A DNA stretch of 64,000 nt, taken from NCBI RefSeq assembly GCF_016901135.1, contig NZ_JAFEVL010000048.1, positions 186,001 through 250,000 on the forward strand. Direction: 5' to 3'. A model generated the notes under the pieces. It worked only from the letters and a program-made list of their open reading frames with translations, was not told the origin of the DNA and made no database searches. Shown piece after piece: positions 9,827 to 15,689 of the stretch (position 1 is its first letter; every line of letters starts with the position of its first letter). The translations under genes and the position numbers were made by a program. Source of the stretch: Martinezella lusitana. Its GTDB lineage: Bacteria; Pseudomonadota; Alphaproteobacteria; Rhizobiales; Rhizobiaceae.

Positions 9827-10486
9827 ATGATGTTCAAGACTGACAACAAAATGAGGGCAGGTCTTTCTGCTCTGGCTCTCATGATCGGTGCGGCGCTCCC
9901 GGCAGCTGCCTTCGCTCAGGATGCGTCCAACGCTGCTCCCGCTGATGGCGGTGGCGATCCCAATCAACCACGTCTGGGCTGGTACAAAACCTGCGCCAAG
10001 CAGGATGATGCCGATATCTGCATCGTGCAGAACCTCATCATGGCCAATAACGGCCAGCTGGTGACGGCAGTCGGCCTCATCTCCGTCGATGGCAAGGTCA
10101 CTCGCAAGATCCTGCAGATTTCCGTTCCGACGGCTCGCCTGATCCCGCCCGGCATTACCATGCAGATTGACGGCGGCAAGGGCCAGAAGCTCGATTACGC
10201 CGTCTGCCTTCCGGACAAGTGCACCGCGGAAGTGCCTGTGACCGACGCTATGGTCGCTTCGCTGAAGAAGGGGACCGATGTGACCTTCACCTCGATCAAC
10301 TTCCGCCGCGCACCAAACCCGATCAAGATTTCGCTGACCGGCTTTGGCGCCGCCTTTGACGGCCCGGCGATCTCCGACTCCAAGCTTGCCGAAAGCCAGA
10401 AGAGCCTGCAGGACAGCATGCAGAAGAAGGCTGAGGAAGCACGCAAGAAGCTGGAAGACGCCCAGAAGGCCGCCAAAGCGCAGTAA
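9827..10486 (+). CDS. Invasion-associated locus B (IalB) family protein
   Basis: Exported protein of 219 aa. It has a clear signal peptide (ALALMIGAALPAAAFAQ) and a single IalB domain at about residues 50-180, with the conserved cysteine pairs (WYKTCAKQDDADIC; YAVCLPDKCTAE). The C-terminal 35 residues are a Lys/Glu/Ala-rich helix that could be coiled. IalB was first described in Bartonella invasion, but the family is widespread in Rhizobiales and its biochemical role is unknown. The start is fixed by AGGAGG ten bases upstream. A strong terminator follows 25 bp after the stop. Confidence 0.88.
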   Translation: MMFKTDNKMRAGLSALALMIGAALPAAAFAQDASNAAPADGGGDPNQPRLGWYKTCAKQDDADICIVQNLIMANNGQLVTAVGLISVDGKVTRKILQISVPTARLIPPGITMQIDGGKGQKLDYAVCLPDKCTAEVPVTDAMVASLKKGTDVTFTSINFRRAPNPIKISLTGFGAAFDGPAISDSKLAESQKSLQDSMQKKAEEARKKLEDAQKAAKAQ

Positions 10487-10511
10487 GCTTGCGGAAATTC
10501 ATCATCTCATA

Positions 10512-10547
10512 AAAGAAAAAGCCCGGAGCAATCCGGGCTTTTTCTTT
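10512..10547 (+). terminator. Intrinsic terminator after the IalB gene
   Basis: GC-rich stem GCCCGGA/TCCGGGC with a GCAA loop, preceded by an A-run and followed by TTTTTCTTT. The flanking A and T runs would let it work in both directions, so it could also stop hspQ transcription. Confidence 0.88.
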
Positions 10548-10637
10548 GCGGTTGCTCCCATGAGCCACGCCGCACAAATGAAAAGGGAAGGCCTTGGGAT
10601 GCCTTCCCTTCGGAAATAAGATTGGTTTGACTGGCGC

Positions 10638-10967
10638 TTAGTGGGCAAAGCTCATCTTGGGCTTGAGCTGTCCGGTCGGCGCCTTGTCGAAGATCTGATC
10701 GACTTGTGGATTGCGGAGCGGAACGCCGCTCTCGTCACTGATCAGATTCTGTTCCGACACGTATGCGACGTACTCAGTCTCGTCGTTTTCGGCGAGAAGG
10801 TGATAGAAGGGCTGATCCTTGCTGGGCCGCACTTCCGCCGGAATGGAATTCCACCATTCGTCGGTGTTTGCGAATTCCGGATCGACATCGAAGATGACAC
10901 CGCGGAAGGGGAACATCCGGTGTCGAACCACGTCGCCAATATTGAATTTTGCGTCTCGTTGTTTCAT
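10638..10967 (-). CDS. hspQ: Heat shock protein HspQ (hemimethylated-DNA-binding YccV domain)
   Basis: Protein of 109 aa with the YccV/HspQ fold: FNIGDVVRHRMFPFRGVIFDV at residues 8-28 and the conserved PFYHLLAEND block near 62-71. HspQ is a heat-inducible factor; in enterobacteria it adjusts Lon-dependent proteolysis. The start MKQRDAKF is preceded by AAGGAAG at good spacing, so I prefer it over the ATG six codons upstream. A sigma-32-like promoter lies 25-53 bp upstream, which agrees with heat control. Confidence 0.88.
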   Translation of the reverse strand: MKQRDAKFNIGDVVRHRMFPFRGVIFDVDPEFANTDEWWNSIPAEVRPSKDQPFYHLLAENDETEYVAYVSEQNLISDESGVPLRNPQVDQIFDKAPTGQLKPKMSFAH

Positions 10968-10991
10968 GGCACGACTTCCTTTCAAGCAATC

Positions 10992-11020
10992 ATGTGGTGA
11001 CTTTCACCGCTGATATCAAG
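10992..11020 (-). promoter_or_regulatory. Putative RpoH (sigma-32) promoter of hspQ
   Basis: On the minus strand CTTGAT, 17 bases, CCACAT. This resembles the heat-shock sigma consensus (CTTGAA ... CCCCAT/CCTAT-like) with the right spacing. The predicted start would fall near 10985, giving a leader of about 20 nt before the hspQ ATG. Found by eye. Confidence 0.5.
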
Positions 11021-11170
11021 GATTTTGCCCCCACTCCTTCATTGAACTGTCACATTCCGCCGGCCGTTCTCGCCCCGCATCGGGTGACAGTGCTATGCAC
11101 GAGTTCCGCGTTCCAACGGAAGGATCGCGATCAGGAGAAGGGGCCGCCGCATCTTCGCCTGCATGAAGAA

Positions 11171-11193
11171 AGCCCCGGCCAGCCGGGGCTTTC
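11171..11193 (-). terminator. Intrinsic terminator of glnBA
   Basis: Stem AAGCCCCGGC/CCGGGGCTTT with a short loop, 11 bp past the glnA stop codon; reading the minus strand it continues into TTTCTTC. Confidence 0.8.
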
Positions 11194-11203
11194 GCTTTGG
11201 GTA

Positions 11204-12613
11204 TCAGACCGAATAGTACATGTCGTATTCGACCGGATGCGGGGTCATTTCGAAGCGCATGACTTCCTGCATCTTCAGTTCGATGAACGCGTCGATCTGG
11301 TCGTCGTCGAAGACGCCGCCGGCGGTCAGGAACTTGCGGTCCTTGTCGAGGCTTTCGAGCGCTTCGCGCAGCGAGCCGCAAACCGTCGGGATCTTCTTCA
11401 GTTCCTTCGGCGGCAGATCGTAGAGGTCCTTGTCCATGGCCTTGCCGGGATGGATCTTGTTCTTGATACCATCAAGGCCTGCCATCAGCATGGCTGCGAA
11501 GCCGAGATAGGGGTTTGCTGCCGGATCCGGGAAGCGGACTTCGACGCGCTTTGCCTTCGGGTTCGAGCCGAACGGAATACGGCAGGAGGCGGAACGGTTG
11601 CGAGCAGAATAGGCAAGCAGAACCGGAGCTTCGTAACCTGGGACGAGACGCTTGTAGGAGTTCGTCGACGGGTTGGTGAAGGCATTGATCGCCTTGGCAT
11701 GCTTGATGATGCCGCCGATGTAGTAGAGGCAGCTCTCGGAGAGGCCAGCATATTCGTCGCCGGCGAAGGTCGGCTTGCCGCCCTTCCAGATCGACTGGTG
11801 AACGTGCATGCCCGAGCCGTTATCGCCGAAGATTGGCTTCGGCATGAAGGTTGCCGTCTTGCCGTAGGCGTTGGCGACCTGGTGGACGACATACTTGTAG
11901 ATCTGCATCTTGTCGGCGTTGCGCACCAGCGTGTCGAACTTGATGCCGAGCTCGTGCTGGGCGGCAGCAACTTCGTGGTGATGCTTTTCGACGACGACGC
12001 CCATTTCCGAGAGAACGGTCAGCATCTCCGAGCGCATGTCCTGCGCGCTGTCGACAGGCGGAACCGGGAAGTAGCCGCCCTTGATGCGCGGACGGTGACC
12101 GAGGTTGCCGGTTTCGTAATCCGTGTCGTCGTTGGAGGGCAATTCGCTGGAGTCGAGCTTGAAGCCGGTGTTGTAAGGATCGGCCTTGTACTTGACGTCA
12201 TCGAAGACGAAGAATTCGGCTTCCGGACCGAAGAAGGCGGTATCACCGATACCGGAGGCCTTCAGGTAGGCTTCCGCCTTCTTGGCGGTGCCGCGCGGGT
12301 CGCGGTTGTAAGCTTCGCCGGAGACCGGGTCCAGAATGTCGCAGAGGATGACCATGGTGGACTGCGCGAAGAACGGATCCATGTGGACCGTGTCCGTGTC
12401 AGGCATCAGCACCATGTCGGATTCGTTGATGGCCTTCCAGCCTGCAATCGAGGAGCCGTCGAACATGACGCCATCGGCGAACATGTCTTCATCGACACAG
12501 ACGATGTCCATCGTGACATGCTGCAGCTTGCCCTTGGGGTCGGTGAAGCGCAGGTCAACGAACTTGACGTCGTTATCCTTGATCTGTTTGAGAATTTCGC
12601 TTGCCGTCGTCAT
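11204..12613 (-). CDS. glnA: Glutamine synthetase type I (GSI)
   Basis: Makes glutamine from glutamate, ammonia and ATP; 469 aa, dodecameric cytosolic enzyme. Seen: the beta-grasp N-terminus with DLRFTDPKGKLQHVT, the catalytic barrel with MFDGSSIAGW, the ATP site block NGSGMHVHQSIWK, and the glutamate site with the NRSASCRIP arginines. The adenylylation loop is KDLYDLPP, whose Tyr is the GlnE target, so this is the GSI-beta, covalently regulated form. It lies 62 bp downstream of glnB in the rhizobial glnBA order and has GGGAAGAG just upstream of its ATG. Confidence 0.97.
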   Translation of the reverse strand: MTTASEILKQIKDNDVKFVDLRFTDPKGKLQHVTMDIVCVDEDMFADGVMFDGSSIAGWKAINESDMVLMPDTDTVHMDPFFAQSTMVILCDILDPVSGEAYNRDPRGTAKKAEAYLKASGIGDTAFFGPEAEFFVFDDVKYKADPYNTGFKLDSSELPSNDDTDYETGNLGHRPRIKGGYFPVPPVDSAQDMRSEMLTVLSEMGVVVEKHHHEVAAAQHELGIKFDTLVRNADKMQIYKYVVHQVANAYGKTATFMPKPIFGDNGSGMHVHQSIWKGGKPTFAGDEYAGLSESCLYYIGGIIKHAKAINAFTNPSTNSYKRLVPGYEAPVLLAYSARNRSASCRIPFGSNPKAKRVEVRFPDPAANPYLGFAAMLMAGLDGIKNKIHPGKAMDKDLYDLPPKELKKIPTVCGSLREALESLDKDRKFLTAGGVFDDDQIDAFIELKMQEVMRFEMTPHPVEYDMYYSV

Positions 12614-12675
12614 TAAATTTCTCTTCCCTTGACTTAGATGACGATTTTTAGCCGCGGCCGAAAAGGCCGGGCGGG

Positions 12676-13014
12676 TTAAATGGCGTCTATGCCAGTTTCA
12701 CCGGTGCGGATTCGAATGACCTCTTCGATGTTGGAGACGAAAATCTTTCCGTCGCCGATACGGCCGGTTTGCGCAGCCTTGCGGATAGCGTCGATCACCG
12801 CTTCCGCATTTTCATCCGCCAATACGACTTCGACCTTCACCTTCGGCAGGAAGTCGACGACGTACTCGGCGCCACGGTAAAGTTCCGTGTGGCCCTTCTG
12901 ACGGCCGAAGCCCTTCGCTTCCGTCACGGTGATACCCTGCAAACCGACTTCCTGAAGGGCTTCCTTCACTTCATCGAGCTTGAAGGGCTTAATGATCGCT
13001 TCGATCTTTTTCAT
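12676..13014 (-). CDS. glnB: Nitrogen regulatory protein P-II (GlnB)
   Basis: 112-aa PII signal protein that reports 2-oxoglutarate, ATP/ADP and nitrogen status to GlnE and NtrB. The uridylylation site is Tyr51 in the T-loop (TELYRGAEYVVDF), and the C-loop signature GRIGDGKIFV is present. The start MKKIEAIIKPF is the canonical PII N-terminus; the longer reading frame is not needed. It is first gene of the glnBA operon, with a sigma-54-type promoter 62-77 bp upstream. Confidence 0.97.
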   Translation of the reverse strand: MKKIEAIIKPFKLDEVKEALQEVGLQGITVTEAKGFGRQKGHTELYRGAEYVVDFLPKVKVEVVLADENAEAVIDAIRKAAQTGRIGDGKIFVSNIEEVIRIRTGETGIDAI

Positions 13015-13075
13015 GAGAAAATGTCTCTCCGCTTCCCCTGTTACAGCAGGACTACTCCCCGCTCGGCCAACGTGA

Positions 13076-13091
13076 TGCACGTATCATGCCA
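13076..13091 (-). promoter_or_regulatory. Putative sigma-54 (-24/-12) promoter of glnBA
   Basis: Minus strand TGGCATGATACGTGCA matches the RpoN consensus TGGCAC-N5-TTGCA with the GG and GC dinucleotides at the correct 12-base spacing. The predicted start near 13065 gives a leader of about 50 nt before glnB. NtrC-dependent sigma-54 control of glnB is established in Rhizobium; the assignment here is by pattern only. Confidence 0.65.
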
Positions 13092-13110
13092 GATGCGGAT
13101 GGGCCGCCGT

Positions 13111-13138
13111 AAAAAAATCCCGGCGAATTTACGCCGAG
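13111..13138 (-). terminator. Intrinsic terminator between glnB and an upstream minus-strand unit
   Basis: Reading the minus strand: CTCGGCG, loop TAAATT, CGCCGGG, then ATTTTTTT. It sits just upstream of the sigma-54 site, so it cannot serve glnBA; it must end some transcript that begins between about 13140 and 13350. Confidence 0.6.
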
Positions 13139-13160
13139 ATGATGGATTGATGAGGATTTT

Positions 13161-13292
13161 TCAGAAAAATGGAAGCGATTTCGCGCTGAAATGCGTTGGA
13201 TAAGTAAAATTTCGCAAAAAAATGCCGTGCACGTCATATTCGTACTCCAGCAAGGTCTTGTATGCATTCGCATAATTATTATGCAAATGCAT
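13161..13292 (-). CDS. Possible 43-aa small protein upstream of glnB
   Basis: Open frame MHLHNNYANAY... ending SLPFF, rich in Tyr, Phe, His and Asn, with no domain I recognise. Its ATG lies inside the left end of a 33-bp palindrome, and an intrinsic terminator follows 22 bp after its stop. The ribosome site is weak (TTAGGT upstream). It could be a real small gene, the coding-like trace of a small RNA, or chance. The base composition is much more AT-rich than the neighbouring genes. Confidence 0.3.
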   Translation of the reverse strand: MHLHNNYANAYKTLLEYEYDVHGIFLRNFTYPTHFSAKSLPFF

Positions 13293-13293
13293 A
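13261..13293. repeat. 15-bp inverted repeat (operator-like)
   Basis: TATGCATTCGCATAA, spacer TTA, TTATGCAAATGCATA: arms agree at 14 of 15 positions. It lies about 60 bp upstream of nnr and overlaps the start of the small minus-strand reading frame. AT-rich dyads of this form are typical protein-binding sites. The protein is unknown. Confidence 0.7.
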
Positions 13294-13354
13294 CTAATTG
13301 ACCTAATTGAGTGATTTAAACGCGGTTGTTTTTGAGGCAGATTTCGCATCTATA

Positions 13355-14839
13355 ATGTTCGCCATGATAGTGCCGCTCGCCGATTTGTTGCTCGCTCCCG
13401 ATGACATGGCCGCCGTCGATCGCGATGCCGCCGTCTCCGGCATTGATTCCTATCAGCTTATGGAAAAAGCGGGGCAGGCGGTTGCTGCAAGCGCGCTTCG
13501 GCATTTCCCCGAGGCGCTGCGACATGTCGTCCTGTGTGGCCCCGGCAACAACGGCGGCGATGGCTACGTGGCGGCTCGCGCGCTGAGGCAAAGCGGAGTG
13601 GAGGTAGGGTTGTTCCATGTGGGCGATCCGCGGCGGCTGAAGGGCGATGCCGCACGCGCCTTTGCCGATTGTCCGATCGAGGGAGAGGCGATCCGAAGCT
13701 ACGCGCCACGCCCGGGCGACGTAGCTATCGACGCCATCTTCGGTGCGGGGCTGTCGCGTCCGGTTCCGGATGAGGTTGCCGCTGTCGTCGCGCGGATCGC
13801 GGAGGCGGATGTTCCCGTCATTGCCGTTGATTTGCCGTCCGGGGTCGACGGACGCAGCGGCCAGGTCCTCGGCGCCGCCTTTCATGCCGAGCGCACGGTG
13901 ACCTTCATGACTCGCAAGCCCGGTCATCTGTTGCTGCCCGGACGCGATCTTTGCGGCGCGCTGGAGGTTTTCGATATCGGCATTCCCGCACGCATCGTTT
14001 GCGCCCATTCCGATGGCATGATCGCTGAGAATACGCCGGCCCAATGGCAGGAGAAGATACCGTCAGCAGGCGCGGACACGCACAAATATAAGCGCGGGCA
14101 TCTCGTCGTCTTCTCGGGAGGGCCAAATGCAACCGGTGCGGCGCGCATGTCGGCCATGGCGGGTTTGAAGGCGGGGGCGGGGCTTGTCACCATCGCCTCA
14201 CCGGAAGGGGCGATGGCTGTCAATGCAGGCATGCTCACGGCGATCATGCTGCATGCTGTCGAGGACGATGCGTCGCTGCGAGAATGGCTTGCCGATCGGC
14301 GGCTCTCGACCTTCGTGCTCGGCCCCGGCTTCGGTGCCGGCGAGAAGGCACGGCGGTTCTGCCTCGCACTCGCGGATCGTCATCTGGTACTTGATGCCGA
14401 TGGCATCACCTCGTTTCGCGACGATCCGCAAGTTCTGTTCGATGCTTTTGCGGAAGGGCCGACGCGATTGGTGCTGACGCCACACGAAGGCGAGTTCGCG
14501 CGACTTTTTCCCGATATTGCCGCCGATGGTGCATTGAGCAAGGTCGACAAGGCGAGGGCGGCTGCGGCGAGGGCCCACGCCGCCATCATCTACAAGGGCG
14601 CCGACAGCGTGATTGCCGCTCCGGACGGCAGGGCACTGATCAATGCCAATGCGCCGCCCTGGCTTGCCACCGCCGGCTCCGGTGACGTGCTTGCCGGTAT
14701 TGTCGGCGGATTGATGGCGCAGGGCGCGCCTGCTTTCGAAGCAGCCGCCGCCGGTGTCTGGCTGCATGGCCTGGCGGGCCAGCGCGCGGGAAAAGGGCTG
14801 ACGGCCGAAGATCTCGTCGCCAGCGTCACCCCTCTCTGA
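13355..14839 (+). CDS. nnr: Bifunctional NAD(P)HX epimerase / ADP-dependent NAD(P)HX dehydratase
   Basis: Repairs hydrated NADH and NADPH. The N-terminal YjeF epimerase domain (about residues 10-215) shows GPGNNGGDGYVAAR and VDLPSGVDGRSG. The C-terminal ribokinase-like dehydratase domain (about 235-490) shows HKYKRGHLVVFSGG, LTPHEGEFARLF and the GSGDVLAG catalytic loop. Length 494 aa from the ATG at 13355; an ATG at 13364 is equally possible, and a TTG at 13307 is open but unlikely. Metabolite-repair role is well established for the family. Confidence 0.93.
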   Translation: MFAMIVPLADLLLAPDDMAAVDRDAAVSGIDSYQLMEKAGQAVAASALRHFPEALRHVVLCGPGNNGGDGYVAARALRQSGVEVGLFHVGDPRRLKGDAARAFADCPIEGEAIRSYAPRPGDVAIDAIFGAGLSRPVPDEVAAVVARIAEADVPVIAVDLPSGVDGRSGQVLGAAFHAERTVTFMTRKPGHLLLPGRDLCGALEVFDIGIPARIVCAHSDGMIAENTPAQWQEKIPSAGADTHKYKRGHLVVFSGGPNATGAARMSAMAGLKAGAGLVTIASPEGAMAVNAGMLTAIMLHAVEDDASLREWLADRRLSTFVLGPGFGAGEKARRFCLALADRHLVLDADGITSFRDDPQVLFDAFAEGPTRLVLTPHEGEFARLFPDIAADGALSKVDKARAAAARAHAAIIYKGADSVIAAPDGRALINANAPPWLATAGSGDVLAGIVGGLMAQGAPAFEAAAAGVWLHGLAGQRAGKGLTAEDLVASVTPL

Positions 14840-14849
14840 AAGCAAGCAG

Positions 14850-15656
14850 CTATTTTGCCACTTCTTCCTGCAGGGCAATGGCGCCCGGTGGCGCGTTTAC
14901 CTTGCCCTCATGGATCATGAAGGCGAAGACATCGCGCGGTTCCGCCTTCACCTTGCGGTTCTGATCGATCAGCGGCAGATCATCCGGCACCTTGCCTTCG
15001 GCCCAGATTTTCAGGCGATCGGCCCAGGCCTTCAGATCCTTCGGCGGGTAGCAGGTCTTGATGTCGTCCGATCCCTTCTGCAGCCGGGCATAAACGAAAT
15101 CGGCGGTGACATCCGCGATCATCGGATATTCGAAATGCTCGGCGCAAACGGGCGCGATGTTGTATTTTGCCAGCAGCGCTACGAATTCCGGCACCTTAAA
15201 GGAATCGTGCCGGACCTCGACCACGTGCTTAAGCGCCAAGCCGTCCTGTTTGGCCGGCAGCAGCTTCAGGAATCCCTCGAAATCGTCCGGATCGAATTTC
15301 TTCGTCGGCGCAAACTGCCAAAGCAGCGGACCAAGGTGATCGTCGAGTTCGCTGATGCCGGAACCCAGAAATTTCTGCATCGATTCGCCCGATTCGGAAA
15401 GGACCCGGCGGTTGGTGACGAAGCGTGTGGCCTTGAGCGAGAAGATAAAGCCGTCCGGCACATCCGCAGCCCATTTGGCGAAGACCTCGGGCTTCTGCGT
15501 GCTGTAATAGGTGCCGTTGACCTCGATCACCTTCAGCTTGCGGCTGGCGTAATTGAGCTCGTCCTTTTGCTTCAGCGTGTCGGGATAGAAGGTCCCGCGC
15601 CAAGGCTCAAAAGTCCAGCCGCCGATGCCTGTGCGGATTTCGCCCGCTTTGGTCAT
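14850..15656 (-). CDS. DUF72 domain-containing protein
   Basis: 268 aa TIM-barrel-like DUF72 (YecE) protein. Family marks: IRTGIGGWTFEPWRGTFYP at the N-terminus, the VEVNGTYYSTQ block and VEVRHDSF. Function is not known; fold similarity to endonuclease IV has been noted for the family. The start MTKAGEIRTG is preceded directly by GGAGGAGAG, so I prefer it over the ATG four codons upstream. It is convergent with nnr (10 bp apart) and lies just downstream of uvrA on the same strand. Confidence 0.88.
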   Translation of the reverse strand: MTKAGEIRTGIGGWTFEPWRGTFYPDTLKQKDELNYASRKLKVIEVNGTYYSTQKPEVFAKWAADVPDGFIFSLKATRFVTNRRVLSESGESMQKFLGSGISELDDHLGPLLWQFAPTKKFDPDDFEGFLKLLPAKQDGLALKHVVEVRHDSFKVPEFVALLAKYNIAPVCAEHFEYPMIADVTADFVYARLQKGSDDIKTCYPPKDLKAWADRLKIWAEGKVPDDLPLIDQNRKVKAEPRDVFAFMIHEGKVNAPPGAIALQEEVAK

Positions 15657-15689
15657 TCTCTCCTCCATGGACGTTCATCGGGTGAAACC

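Noticed and set aside
11046..11091. Inverted 8-bp pair ACTGTCAC/GTGACAGT between hspQ and glnA.
   Set aside because: Arms are 30 bases apart and the pairing is short; too weak to call an operator.
10949..12616. 555-codon open frame on the plus strand opposite glnA.
   Set aside because: Shadow of the highly biased glnA coding strand; no family resemblance, and glnA on the other strand is certain. Similar long antisense frames opposite the ABC exporters (36788-38665), the MFS gene and uvrA were dropped for the same reason.
13216..13233. Second sigma-54-like element TGCACGGCATTTTTTTGC on the minus strand upstream of glnB.
   Set aside because: The GG-to-GC spacing is one base short of the required distance; the site at 13076 fits properly.
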